From: Capsicum annuum
Taxonomy: Eukaryota > Streptophyta > Magnoliopsida > Solanales > Solanaceae
Assembly: GCF_002878395.1 (NCBI RefSeq)
Contig: NW_025861174.1
Coordinates: 124,001-188,000, forward strand
Length of the DNA stretch: 64,000 nt
Direction: 5' to 3'
The notes beneath the pieces were generated by a model. That model worked only from the letters and a program-made list of their open reading frames with translations. It was not told the DNA's origin and did not search any database. A program made the position numbers and the translations under genes. Shown one piece after another: positions 12,059 to 24,606 of the stretch; position 1 is the stretch's first letter; each line of letters begins with the position of its first letter.

Positions 12059-13030
12059 AAAATCATGTTTTGTCCTTAATGCATTAAATAAAGTAAAATA
12101 AGGGTTAAAGATACTCCTTGAGGCCCTCTATGGACTAGTAGAAGCATAATATCCATCAAAGGGTCGCACACACCCCACACTTAAGCTCACACGTGCTTCT
12201 TAACTTCAAATTTAGGGTACACAAACTTTTCCTGAATTTGCAAAAATATAAACAACACAAAAACTGACACTAAAATAATAACAAAAATAAAAATAAAAAC
12301 TACTTACTATATGTTGGGTTGCCTCCCAATAAGCGCTCAATTTAACGTCGTAGCATGGCCCATCCACTTTTTTCTCCACCTTATGGATATGAATTTCACC
12401 ACCAATATTGCATCCACCTTTTTGCTTCACACATAGAGTGGTGGTACAAAGATGAATGAACCAAGAATGGATGGTTCATGTTAAAATGCTTAGCCTTGAA
12501 GTGAGGCATGTTTTCGTGATATTTGTCTGGTATAAATTTAAGAATATAGAATTTTTGTTCCTCATCTTCACACTATACCACTATTTTAGGTGACTCCAAA
12601 GATATGTCATCTGAACATAATGTAGAAAAGTGCTTTTAATGAGACCCAACAAATCCCACTTTCAAATTTACACCATCCACAACATGCTCACTTTTGTTCA
12701 CCTTCTCAATGTCAGTCTCTAGAAAAAAAATGATAGTTGAATGGCTGAAATTTTTTCTGTACTCCTTGGGTTCACCAGTATCCATAATAATGAGTGAAGT
12801 TTTAAATCACTCACTTTACAGAAAGTTTTGACAAATACTCTCTCAGTGGGGTCCTCCACAAAAAAAACAAGAATCATCATCATTCGACCATCATCTATCC
12901 CAGACGGAGATATCAAGGAGAGTGATAGAAAAGTAAAAGAAACTAAAATGAGAACTATGTAAAAAAAATTATATATAACTCAAAAATATAAAAGGAAAAA
13001 AGTCTAATATTGATAAAAAATTAATTTCGA
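12059..13030 (-). mobile_element. Element C: ~1-kb internal region without coding capacity
   Basis: Only about 1 kb separates the two LTRs. It holds the conserved hairpin block (12314-12350) and a 65-codon minus-strand open frame (12719-12916) without a recognisable domain. There is no gag, protease or polymerase motif, so the element must have depended on proteins made elsewhere. Confidence 0.6.
12314..12350 (-). promoter_or_regulatory. Conserved OTA hairpin block, copy in element C
   Basis: Minus strand CGACGTTAAATTGAGCGCTT, then ATTGGGAGGCAACCCAAC. The stem TTGGG/CCCAA is perfect around the AGGCAA loop. This is the best preserved copy together with that of F. Confidence 0.7.
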
Positions 13031-13050
13031 AGTCTCCATCAACGGTGCCA
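13031..13050 (-). other. Element C: primer-binding site
   Basis: Minus strand TGGCACCGTTGATGGAGAC, a few bases after the LTR end GGATGCA. It matches the tRNA-Asp-type site TGGCGCCGTTGCCGGGGA with a few changes. It fixes the element's orientation as minus. Confidence 0.65.
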
Positions 13051-13059
13051 AAAACTTGG

Positions 13060-14630
13060 TGCATCCAAATGTACACACAAGTGTACGCGATCATACAAGT
13101 AATATAGGATTTTTAAGTCTGAATATCGTACCCTTAGGGAATTGTGGATTAACTATTTACTAAATTAGACTAATTCTACTTATTTATTCAAGCGATAAAG
13201 TCCAAAGACGTATTTAACAATTAACAAAATAAAAAAAAATAACTAATGAATAATTAACAAAACAAAGAGCAATACTTTTATGCAATCAATGAATGAATCA
13301 ATCTCGGATTATGAATTCGCTAACAATCCTATAGAATATTAATTTCATCAACTTATTTTATTATCTAGTTATTGATTTAAGGGGTTTATTATATGATCAT
13401 GGTCATCTAAGCCTCTAATCGTCTATCCAAACTGACTTTGCAACTACATTGTTAAGCGGCGATGTGATAACCCAATCTGAGTGCATTTATATATCTTCGC
13501 ATTTTGTGACTAAGTAGGGAGATATAGGTATATTCCTATCCTACCCACAAATCAATTCTTTATCTTACTAAAGTAATGATCTTACTCCCTATATTCTTCG
13601 TTCTATCTCCTTGATTCTCCTTTCCGGTTCACAATAAGAAGATAAATTTATTTTAACGATAGCTAAGCATTAAAATAGTAAGAACAAGAATAAAAGAACA
13701 ACTATTATGATAATAAAATAAAATAAATCATTAAATTTCTAAAAAATCATATTATCAACTACCATAATCCAAGAATGAGAAGTTTAACTCCTCAAAGAAA
13801 TGGAGAAATTACAATAAATTATTCAAAGAAATAACGTAAAAATAAATAATAAAGGAGAATAAAAGATGAAACCAATATTCTTCGGCCTCCACAATGGCTT
13901 CTAGTTCTCTTTGTGTCAAAAGTTATGTAAAAGTTGATTTTATGGAATATTTATATATATAGGAAAAAGCCCCAAATAAAATAACTGAGTCCAAACTTGA
14001 CTAGAAAAAATTAATTATGGAGAGGGTCCTCCGTCCCATGCCGATAAAGTGTGGCAAAACACGCTATTTCCCAAGCAATAACTAGGCAGCAAATTTCATT
14101 CAAATGTCACTTTTGAATAAAATAATATTTTTATTCTATTAAGTTGCCCTCTTAATTTTCTTCTATAATCTTTCGTCTTTAATTTGTTTTAGCTTCAAAT
14201 CTTTTCATGTTTATGTCATTTTAATCCTACATATCATAATATAATATCATGCACAATTCATAAAATTATTGCTAAAAAATAACAAATAAAAATACTAAAA
14301 ATAAGTTAAATAATAACTAAAAATATATAATTTTTGCCAAACATCACCATCCCACTCATAGAATCTTGCTCGTTCTCAAGCAACAATAAACCTCATCATA
14401 ACAAATCAAGCTAGGAACACCACCTCTTTGGTTAATACAAATAATTAGTTCATATGATAATTCAAAACTTCTAAGTACACTTCCCGATCATTATGCAACA
14501 AATACAAACAAACAACAAACCCCTAACCTACTAACCTCAACGATGAACTCTAACTCATCAAATTTAAGCTTGCTCACCTACTCAGGTTAAAGAAAGATAA
14601 TAACATCACCAATGTATCATGAAAAACACC
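13060..14630 (-). mobile_element. Element C: 5' LTR, truncated
   Basis: Second copy of the LTR, collinear with 9197-10800. It ends abruptly at 14630 after TAACATCACCAATGTATCATG, so the distal ~1.2 kb (including the LTR start) is missing. The TATA-like run ATATTTATATATATAGG at 13948-13964 (minus-strand CTATATATATAAAT) lies next to the palindromic GTGGC/GCCAC-type cluster (14025-14095). Confidence 0.65.
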
Positions 14631-16894
14631 ATAGCATAAATGCGTCAGTACTTTGAATGTACTGGTATGCATGGAAGTTAGGCTGAATGCAAAGGGTTCA
14701 TATGCATGAACGATATTAACTTACTAGATAACATGAACGTGAGAATACATACATTAATACATAATAACTATAACTAAGTACGTGATAACATGATTAGTGA
14801 ATCTGAGTACTGATAACATGAGATACTGATAATTGTATAACTAAAATAATTGATATTGAGGGACTGTATCTGACAGTTGAGTTTTCTGATAGAACTAGCT
14901 GAGTTTCGTACTGTACTGATTTGACTGTATCTGACAGTCCTAAATCTAAAGAACTATCTAAGTTCTTTTACTAAGACTAAGATTGAGACAAAAACTGTAA
15001 CTGTGGCAGGTAATCATCTAACCGACATGCCTTGAAAATAAACTGGTAAGGTCCAACCTGTAACCCTAGCTGGAAGGGTGTCAATATAGTGCCACGAGTA
15101 AAGACTAGCTGTAAGTATACCCTCTCTGACAGGGAGCTCTTCCATCAACCCCTCCCGGTAGGTAGCCCAAATGAGATGTATAAGTCCCTAAATGCGTAGG
15201 GTGTATCCCAACCAATGCTGGATACGTAGTTCTGGAACACAAGGATTGCTTCTAAGGATCACACCTTCCACTGAATAATAAGTGAGTCCCCATCCTTGGG
15301 TTCACTCAGTGCTGAATCCTACTCCTAACTAAATAGGCACTGGATTGATTAACAGAACTGAACTGATACTAATGGTAATGTTTAGCGGAGCTAAACTAAG
15401 TTCACTGAGTTCCATTGATAGACGAAATGCTACTGAGATATGAGGACTGACTGAGAGTACTAAAGTTATTGAGATTTACTAGGAATACTGAGGTTACCAA
15501 GATTACTAAGTACTGAGATTGCGAAGATTTTTGGGTTTTCCTTTGTCAAATGACTGACTGAGTTCTATGGATCATGGCTTGACAAAGGATATCGTGAAAA
15601 TATGACACCGACTAGGCACATAGCTATATTTTTTGGCTATAAGTAACCCCCAGGACTCGATGGAAAGAAACTGACAAAGCATGTCTTTCTTAAATACATG
15701 ACTAAGATCAGTAATCCATAATATAATAACCTGGAGAATTCATGAAGTACAAGTTCTAATGCACCAAAATTACCACACATATATCCATAGTTCATTGACT
15801 AAGATATTTCATCAAACACTTGGCATGCATGAACTTGTACATGAATGGGGATTACATATTATTATACAAGTATGACACTATTCCTTCACATAGGCATTTA
15901 ATCAAACACATAGGGACCATGTTTTGGTTATAAAATCATCAACACATCTAATAATCATGGATACGTTAATCAACTTGTAATTTGAAGGGGATTTATCATG
16001 GTTATTATGCAAATTATCACATACTAGGGTCAATCATTGGAATATGCAATTTAAAACTTGAATCAAAACCACACAGCATCATGAACATGAATTTCAATTC
16101 AATTTAAATCATGAACATTCACAAATACCAAAATCTTGGATTTTAAAAGAGTTTCTTGAGCTTCGTGGGTGAAAGGGACCCATGAATCAACACATGACAT
16201 AGCTGGGTTGTGATTTCTTGAAGATTGATGGAGGAAAACTGGAATTCTTAACTTGGAATTAAACACCTAGGATTTTTTTATTCTTGAAGATAGATCTTTG
16301 AGAGAAAACCCTAATTTGATGTTATGTATAAATAATGAACTTATGAGCCTTGGTCTGATATAATTACGGGTTAAAACGGGCGGAAAAAGACCTAAATACC
16401 CTTTAAAAATGACTTAAAATAACTTAATGGAATCTGTGACGGCTCGTGCGATGATCCATCGTTGTCTCAACAGTCCATCATTTTGATCATCATACGTGGA
16501 CCAAGAAAAGAACTTATGCCTAAGTAGCAATGGCTTGGGCGACGGTCCATGACAAGTTTGACGGTCCGTCAACCTATTCATCGCACTTTATCCAGAAGGG
16601 TGACTCACTACCTTGGCTATGATGGTCTAGGCGACAGTCCGTCGCTATATCGAAGTCCATCAACTTGGCCATCCCACCTGGGCGATTCTGACAGCTCTAA
16701 GTAAAACGTCCATAAGATTTTACTCTGATACCGTATTTGGATGAAATTGGTGTCATTGAAAATCTAATTCAATTTTCCATATGATAAAAGGTGAAAATAT
16801 TAAAAATTACACATATACAAAAATGGATTCATATTTCAAAGTAAGTTTCTTTCTTGGGATGATTTCAAGCTAGGTAGAAGTACGGGGTATGACA
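14631..16894 (-). mobile_element. Element D: 3' LTR, truncated
   Basis: Begins with CACCATAGCATAAATGCGTC, the same words found ~465 bases inside LTR E (17592 and 25068), so that much of its end is missing. It ends at 16894 with the minus-strand LTR start TGTCATACCCCGTAC. U3 has the word GACGGTCCGTC and variants at 16435-16690. It is rich in ACTGA/CTGAC words. Confidence 0.7.
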
Positions 16895-17127
16895 ATATCT
16901 CCCTCTTGAGAACATTCATCCTCAAATGAGACTGAATGAGAAAGGAGAAAATAAACTGACATACATACTGAACATGAATCACTGGAAGATAATCTCATAA
17001 CTGACATGACTGGCAACTGAATTTCTCATACCGAACATGTATATCTGATGCATGTGTAACTGATTCATGAATACATGACTGAGTATCATGATGAACTGAG
17101 TTTTTTTTCTCAAAATGAGAATGCATA
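16895..17127 (-). mobile_element. Element D: 3' untranslated internal segment, left part
   Basis: Collinear with E's own segment 19472-19700: ATATCTCCCTCTTGAGAAC next to the LTR (purine tract on the minus strand), then ATTCATCCTCAAATGAGAC and so on. It is cut at 17127 by element E and resumes at 27204. Confidence 0.65.
17123..17127. repeat. Target-site duplication of element E, left copy
   Basis: GCATA here against GTATA at 27204-27208, one transition apart, directly flanking the two ends of E. Element D's 3' untranslated sequence is on both sides. Confidence 0.55.
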
Positions 17128-19471
17128 TTTAACACCCAGATTTGTTGAACCAAAATGCTATACGGTGTTCATGACCCCGAAGGACCACAAGCTAATCCAT
17201 GACTGATTTATGTACCTGTATACTGCATAAAATACTGAATAATGTGGAAACATGCTCTGAAAATACATAAGGTTTAATACTGACCATAACATGGATGAGA
17301 TAACATCTTTGGGGTAATACAATACCCAAAATAAAACTATAAACACTGAAGTCTAAAACATAACAATCTGCATCTAGTCTGAAATCATCTACTGTCTAAA
17401 TAATCTGAATAAGAAGTTGATGGGACATGTCCCCAACTAACTCCAATAATAACTAGTCAATGAAATAATGGAGAAATAATCATGTCCTAGAAGGATGAGG
17501 AATCACTTCTATTCTGACTGCTGAGACTGGAATCTACTACTGATTTGGAAATCGTTTCTCTGAATCTATGGTGTAACATAAAAAAAAGCACCATAGCGTA
17601 AATGCGTCAGTACAATGGAATGTACTGAGTATACATATGAGGTAGGCAAATGCAAGGGTTAACATGCATGAATAATGCTAGTTAACTATATAACATGAAT
17701 ATGAAAATGCATACATAAATACGTAACTGTAACTGACACTGTGATATCGTGATTACTGAATCTGAATACTGATGACATGACATACTTATAACTTATATAA
17801 CAGATAGCATAAATAGTTGTATTTGAATGTAACTGATAACATGGGTGATTATATCTGACAGTTCTAAATCTGATAGAACTAAATAAGTTCCTTACTATAT
17901 TTGAGTTTATTGTATCTGACAGTCTTGAATCTAAAGAACTATATGATTTCTTTTATTAAGACTAGCACTGAAACTGTGGGAGGTTATACTTAACCGACAT
18001 ACCCCTGATACGCTATTATGGCTTAGATAGGGTCCAATCTGTAGCGCAATTAGAAGAGTGTCAATATCATGCCACTGGTAAGGACAAGTTGTGGGAGACC
18101 CTCATCTGATAGTATCCGTTGCATAAAAATGGTGGGGCCCTTATCTGACAGTGCTTATCTACCTCATCAACCCTCATTGACAGTGTTGATGTCTCAACCT
18201 ATGCTGGCTACATAATTCTGGAATGCAAGGATGATTTCTAAGGATCACACCCTCATCTGATAGTGTTAGTTCCTATCCTTGGGTTCACTTGGTGCTAATT
18301 TCTACTTCCATCTGAATGGACACTGAACATGATTTACTAAACTAAACATGGAATAAGTTACTAAATTTCATTGACTGACGGAATATTATTGATATCTGAC
18401 AACTGACTGATTTTATGAGATCATGGAGATTTTCTGAATCATAAGACTATCTTAAGTCTAAGGATCATGGCTTGACTAAGGGTATCATGAAAAGATGACA
18501 TGACTCTAGGTACACAGCTAATATTTTGGGTACAAGTACCCTCAGGACTCGATGGAAGAAAACTGACCAAGCATAACTTACTTGAACATATAACTAATAT
18601 CATAATCCATAATACATTTATAGAAGCATTCCATCAAAACATATGATAGGAATAACTTGTACATACATAAACAAAACTAACCCAACATAAAATTCATAAA
18701 GAAATCCTTAACTTGAATTTAGAAAAGGGATTCTTGGGATTGATGGATGAAAGGAGTCCATGAATAAACACTATGCATACCTTAGTTCATGATTTCGTGA
18801 AGATTGATGTTGAAACCTTCTTGAATTTGAATCTCTAATAGAGACACTAGTTTGTTCTTGAGAGAGGAGAGTGTATTTTGGGTGAAGAGTGGCTAAATCA
18901 CGTGTTATTGGGTTTAAATAGGGGTAGGAAATTATCCCTTTTAACCCTGGACGCATCATTTAATTTCAATAAAATTTTTCTAAACTGAACCCCTTGCACG
19001 ACGTGGTGTTATCGCTCTATGTCACTAGAAATTGACAATTGGGAAATTGAGGGATGGCGCGACGTGAAGCCATCACGTTGCCCCTTCCTTTGTGACCTGG
19101 AACTTTGGCGCGACGCGGGGGAAATCGCGCTGAGACACTGGAGAAAGGACAATTCTAAATTTGAGTACTGGCGCGATGCGCCATAATCGAAGACAGCTAC
19201 TAGAAATTGCCAAATGCCATTTCCTCTTGTGGCACGGTGCACCACTGACTAATATGGCGCTATTTAACAATGGGAACTTGAAATAGTCATAACTTCTTAC
19301 CCGGTTACCGGATTTAAGCGAATCATATATCGATGGAAAGCTTATTAAATTTTCCACATGACAAAAAGTTAAAATCTTCGTAATTCCTCATGGAATAATT
19401 ATCATTCACTTTAGAAGATAATATTAGGCATTCTTGGGATGAAATTTTATAAAAATATTCGGGGCATTACG
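17128..19471 (-). mobile_element. Element E: 3' LTR
   Basis: 2,344 bases, collinear with the other LTR at 24607-27203. Both ends have lost the TG/CA consensus by point change (TTTAAC at the left, CGTAAT at the right). It lacks a 242-base stretch present in the other copy. The GCGCGACG word cluster lies at 18990-19265, and a TATA-like TTTAAATAGG (minus CCTATTTAAA) at about 18911. Confidence 0.75.
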
Positions 19472-19825
19472 ATATCTCCCCTTTGAGAACATTCATCCTC
19501 GAATAAGACTGACTGAGAGGGGAAAAATAAGCTGAACATGAACTGAACATGACATGATCTCATGACTGACAAGCTGAACATAACATACTGAATATCCATA
19601 TCTGATGCAAGTGTAACTAATTTACGAATGCATGACTGAATGTTTCGAGGAACTAAGTTTCTCACAATGAGAATGCATTTTTGATGCATAATTATATAAC
19701 TGAGCTGATACATGAATGGATGACTAAATATGCAATGATACTTGATACCAAGTTTATACTGGGAACATGAACATGAAACTGCATACCAAGTTTGTGATGA
19801 AGACTAAACATGAAACTGAGTAAGC
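19472..19825 (-). other. Element E: polypurine tract and 3' untranslated region
   Basis: Minus strand AAAGGGGAGATATC next to the LTR start is the polypurine tract (19472-19486). The remainder up to the pol stop codon is non-coding and rich in ACTGA words. Confidence 0.6.
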
Positions 19826-21293
19826 TTAAGGAGAACTATTACCTTGAACATGATCTGAATTGGTGGAGAAGAGGTGAGAATACTTGGTATGCATGTCTTC
19901 TTCTGCTTCCCAAGTAGCTCCCTTGATGGGCTGATTTTTCCAAACAACTTTAACTAGAGGGACTTCTTTGTTCCTCAACCTACGAGTCTGATAGTCTAAG
20001 ATTTTTACTGGAATCTCTTCATAAGAGAGACTGTTCTGAACATCAATGCTCTAAATAGGGACTACGACTAGTGGGTCACCTATACATTTCTTAAGCAAAG
20101 AGACATGGAAGAATGGATGAACTGATGCTAGATCTGAAGGTAATTCAAGCTCATAAGCTACCTTTCCAAAGCGACTGAGAATCTTGAAGGGACCAATATA
20201 TCGGGCGCTGAGCTTTCCCTTCTTGCCAAATATCTTTACTCCCTTCATGAGAGAGATCTTTAGATAGACATAATCACCAACCTCAAACTCGAGATCTTTC
20301 CCACGAACATCTGTATAAAACTTATGTCAGCTCTGAGTAGCCTAAAGTATTTCTCTGATTAACTGACTTTTTCTAAGGTATTGAATACTAAGTCAGGACC
20401 TATGACTGAGGCTTCACTAACTTCGAACCAACCAATTGGACATCTACATCTCCTACCATAGAGAGCTTTAAATGGAGCCATTTAAATACTGGAATGATAG
20501 TTGTTGTTGTATGCAAACTCAATCAAAGTTAAGTGGTCATCCAAACTTTCCTTGAAATCAATTGCACACGCCCTTAGCATATCTTCTAAAGTCCGAATGG
20601 TCCTTTCTGGTTGACCATCTATCTAAGGATGGAAGGTTTTATGAGATGAGATTGGGTACCGAGACACTTTTAGAATTCCTTCCAAAAGTGAGAGGTGAAC
20701 TGGGTACCTCTGTCTGAGATAATAGACAATGGAATACCGTGCAATCTAACCAACTTCTTGATATAGAGTTTGGTGTAATCCTCAGTTGAATAAGAGGTAT
20801 GAACTAGAAGGAAAAGAGTTGATTTGGTCATTCTGTCTATAATGACCCAGACTGAATCATATTGATGACGAGTTTGAGGCAAACCCATCACGAAGTCCAT
20901 GTTCACAACTTTCCACTTCCAAGTAAGAATACTGAACTCCTGCATAGACCCACTATGCTTCTGATGCTTTATCTTAACTTGCTCAAATGTAGAGCACTTA
21001 GCCACAAACTCTGTAATAGCTCTCTTCATCCCACTCCATCAATAGATTTCTTAAAATTCGTGGTACATCTTTGTGGCCCCTGAATGAATAGAGTAGCACA
21101 CTCTATGCGCTTCTACAAGAATTCACTACCTTAAGTCATCTACATCTTGAACACGGAGATGACCCTGACAACGCAAAACACCATCTCCCCCTTGGAAGAA
21201 AACCTCTACTTTCTAATCCTGAACTGACTCTTTCAACTCAACCATGCTGGGATCTCTATCTTGCTTTTCTTTCACCTCGGAAACTAAAGATGA
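19826..21293 (-). pseudogene. Element E: integrase and chromodomain part of pol
   Basis: C-terminal part of gag-pol. The integrase zinc finger is decayed: SIHSGATKMY is readable, but the second CxxC cysteine is lost (CSTFEQ). The catalytic core is readable at 20670-21029 with VNMDFVMGLP, WVIIDRMTKS and SIISDRGTQF, then IEFAYNN in another frame (about 20510) and ALYGRR. From about 20270 the GPFKIL..VAYELELP segment (20051-20248) precedes a C-terminal chromodomain with QTRRLRNKEVPLVKVVW and GATWEAEEDM. The frame ends at a stop at 19826-19828. A chromodomain at this place defines chromoviruses and is thought to steer insertion to heterochromatin. Several stops and frameshifts make it inactive. 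Confidence 0.85.
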
Positions 21294-22639
21294 TTATGAA
21301 CTACTCTGAACACATACACCACCCTCTGAATAATCAACTAACCGAACAACTATTCTTCCAAGATGATGGACTTCTTGAGCAAACTTCTTCTTACTTTCCT
21401 CCACATGAGAAACACTACCCATGGATAACCTACTGAGAGCATTGGCCACTACGTTGGCCTTGCTCTGATGATAAAGGACACTTATGTCATAATCTTTCAA
21501 GAGCTCTAACCACCTTCTCTGACAAAGATTGAGATCTTTCTGAGAAAAGACATACTGGAGACTCTTGTGATCTGTGAAGACATCTACATGAAATCCATAG
21601 AGATAATGCCTCCAAATCTTCAAGGCAAAGCCTACGGCTGCTAACTTAAGATCATGAGTAGGATAATTTTTCTCATGGGGTTTAAGCTGTCAGGAGGTAT
21701 AGGCTATGACCTTACCATGTTACATGAGGACACAAACCAAACCTACTTTGGATGCATCACAGTATACTACGAACCTATCTAGACCATCTAGAAGAGCTAA
21801 GACTGCTGCTGAGGTAAGTCGAGTCTTCAACTCTTGAAAACTCTTCTCGCAAGGGTCTGACCACTGAAACTTGAATTTCTTTTGTGTCAATTTAGACATA
21901 AGGGATGTAATATATGAAAATCCTTCAACAAACCATCTGTAATAGCCAGCCAAATCCAAGAAACTCCTGATATATGATAGAGAGATAGGTCTTGGCCAGT
22001 TTTTTACTGCTTCAGTCTTTTGAGGATCAACTCTAATGCCATCATCGAAAATGATGTGACCAAGGAATTCTACTGACCTTAGACAAAATTTACACTTACT
22101 AAATTTGGCGAATAGCTGATGATCTCTGAGAGTCTGACGTATTATTCTGAGATGGTCTGCATGATCGCGCTCAGTACGGGAATAGACAAGGATATCATCT
22201 ATGAAGACTATGATGAACATGTCTAAGTACTGCTTTAACACACATTTCATAAAGTCCATGAAAGATGTTAGGGCATTGGTAGCACCAAATGACATGACTA
22301 AGAATTTAAAGTGACCATACCGAGTATGGAAAGCTATTTTCAGAATGTCACTTTCTCTAATTCTGAGCTGATGATAGACAAATCTGAGGTCTATCTTAGA
22401 GAAATAGCTGGCACCCTGAAGTTGGTCAAATAAGTCATTGATTTTGGGAATAGGATACTTGTTCTTGACCGTGATCTTGTTGAGTTAACAGTAATCAATG
22501 CACATTCTGAGAGAACTATTTTTTTGCGCTTGAATAAGACTGGTGCACCTCGCGGGGAATTGTTGGGTCTGATGAATCCCTTATCTAAGAGATCCTTCAA
22601 CTATTCTTTCAATTCTTTGAGTTCTACTGGTGCTATTCT
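21294..22639 (-). pseudogene. Element E: reverse transcriptase and RNase H part of pol
   Basis: RT begins with LKDLLDKGFIRP-type sequence (22391-22600, APVLFKRKK). The longest open stretch, 21720-22295, carries VMSFGATNA, the catalytic [13 protein letters not shown] (both aspartates intact), [19 protein letters not shown] and [16 protein letters not shown]. After a stop following GLVCVLM the RNase H continues: [34 protein letters not shown] and [10 protein letters not shown] (usual ADALSR, so an aspartate is changed to asparagine). Copying of element RNA into DNA was the original role. At least two stops lie within this part. Confidence 0.9.
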
Positions 22640-23235
22640 TATGGTGGAATAGAGATAGGCTGAGTATCTAGAAGAAGTTAAATGCCGAAGTCTATTTCCT
22701 TTTCGAGAGGAATTCCTAGAAGATCTTCGGGGAAGACATCTAAATATTTATTCACTACTGGGACAGATTCAAGGCTGGGAGTTTCGAAACTAGTTTCCTT
22801 AACTCGAAAAAAATGATAGGCACATCCTTTAGATATCACTATCCTTGCCCAAAGGTAGGAAATAAGCTGACCCCTAAAAGCAGATACACTACCCTTCTAC
22901 TTAAGGACGGGTTCATTTGGAAACTGAAACTAGACTATTCTATTTCTGCAGTCGACTGTGGCATAGAAGGAATGAAGCCAATCCATGCTGAGAATGGCAT
23001 CAAAATCAGTCATCTTTAATTTGAATAAGTCTGCTGAAGTGACTTTCTAAAACATCATAACCGGGCAGTTCCTGTATACCCGCTGGGCTATGACGGTTTT
23101 TCCCACTAGGGTAGAGGCTAAGAAGGGCTCTACTATTTTGGGACTGATTCCAAAATCAACTGCTATATAAGGAGTAACAAAAGACAAAGAAGCTCCTAGA
23201 TCTAACAAGGCATAAACATCTATATGAAAGATCTA
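22640..23235 (-). pseudogene. Element E: aspartic protease and linker
   Basis: Minus strand from about 23230: FHIDVYALLDLGASLSFVTP, where the catalytic motif is DLGAS (chromovirus consensus DPGAT/S). Then a VYRNCPV segment, an FDAILSMDWL segment, and the linker toward RT with VFPEDLLGIP. One stop or more interrupts it. It would have processed the gag-pol polyprotein. Confidence 0.75.
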
Positions 23236-24385
23236 TAACATACAAGTAAGTACATTAGGGGAATTTTCCTGATCTTGTCGGGTCTGAAGAGCATATAGTC
23301 TATTTAGGTGTTGCCTGCTAGTAGCACTGGTGGTTATACCCTGCTGATTTAGGCAACCAAACTTAACTGACAAGTGAAGATAACTCTAATAACCTGACGA
23401 GGGTAGTCTTTGACTCTGTGGCCTGGCTTTCCACAACCGAAATAGACATCACTGCCAGCTCTACAAGCACCCTTATAGTTCTTAACACAAGTCTGACAAA
23501 GGGGATTAGTTTGGGCATTGCTGACACTGCCCTGAGACTTAGATCCTGGCACTCTATTCTGAACTTAGGAGCTGGAACCCTTGCTGAAGAAGGATACGGA
23601 ATTGATGACTTAGGATAAAATTGAGAACGGTTTCTTCCTTCTGATTTACGCTGACTAAAATTGAAGCTACCTATCCTAGCTTTCTTATTCTAGTTTTCCT
23701 TCTGCTTAATCTTCTTCTCCATTATCTACTGAGCATGGATCATAAGTCTAGCTAAAGTCATATCACTATTTAGTATGGTAGATCTGTACTCATTAACCAC
23801 GCTATGATTTACCCCTAAAGTGAACTTACTCATCTTGGCTCTGTCGTCTGTAACCACATGAGGGGTATATCTGGCTAATTGAGTAAACTTTAGAGAATAC
23901 TCTTTCACCGTCATATTACCCTACCTAAAGTTGATGAATTCTAGCACCTTAGCCTCTCTAAGATCTTGGGGAAAAAATATGTCTAAGAATGCAGTAACAA
24001 ACTCCTCCCACTCTATAGGATCTGCATTATCTGACCGTTTTGACTTCCACTATTTGAACAAAGTATGAGCCACATCCTGCAACTGGTATACGGCTAACTC
24101 ACCACACTCAACAGTAGTCACCCCCATGATGTCTGTCACTTTCTGAACTTAATCAATGAATTCCTAAGGGTATTCATCTACTTTAGACCTGTGGAAGGAC
24201 AGAGGATTCATTCGGGTGAAGTCCCAAATCCTAGATGTAGCTTAGTTGGCCATTAGGTTGGCCAGAACAACAGCTAAACTCTGAGCAAGAGTGCTAAATG
24301 CGGTCCTAAACTCTGCATGAGAAACATGATTGCCCAAAGGTTCTTCTGGCTAAGGGGCGGACTGATTTCTTCTCTTAGGAGGCAT
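23236..24385 (-). pseudogene. Element E: gag
   Basis: The start ATG at 24383-24385 gives MPPKRRNQSA, as usual for this family. Core segments include HAEFRTAFSTLAQSLAVVL, MNPLSFHRSKVDEYP, WEEFVTAFLDIFFPQDLREA (about 23945-24005) and the open stretch 23726-23914 (MTVKEYSLKFTQLARYTPHV). The zinc knuckle at about 23400-23450 reads YFGCGKPGHRVKDYP: the first and last cysteines of CCHC are both tyrosine, consistent with G-to-A change on the coding strand. Several in-frame stops occur. Confidence 0.85.
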
Positions 24386-24588
24386 ATTCTGAAATAAAGA
24401 GAAGAAGCGGATTAGACTGAGAAATTGACTTATGATTATGATCTATGGCATGACATGGATAATGAAAGAAGGGAAACTATCCCTAAACATCTCATAGACT
24501 CCTGCACATAAATATGGCGCGCAATATACCCATGCACAAGACTCTACTAGATGCATCTTTTAGACTTCCTAGGACTCTATTAAACCTT
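24386..24588 (-). other. Element E: 5' untranslated leader
   Basis: About 200 bases between primer-binding site and gag ATG. It contains GGCGCGCAATATACCCATGC; the same leader occurs in D2 and G, just upstream of their gag start sites. Confidence 0.55.
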
Positions 24589-24604
24589 AGGATCTGATAC
24601 CATG
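24589..24604 (-). other. Element E: primer-binding site
   Basis: Minus strand TGGTATCAGATCC, two or three bases after the LTR end TTACA. It matches the initiator tRNA-Met site TGGTATCAGAGC used by chromoviruses, with one change. Confidence 0.7.
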
Positions 24605-24606
24605 TT

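Noticed and set aside
16435..16690. Clustered palindromes as a CRISPR-like array
   Set aside because: Word spacing is irregular, there are no uniform spacers, and the context is a plant LTR.
19009..19357. Open frames of 78 and 94 codons in E's LTR, minus strand
   Set aside because: They overlap each other in the CG-rich U3 cluster and have counterparts of different length in the other LTR; composition effect, not genes.
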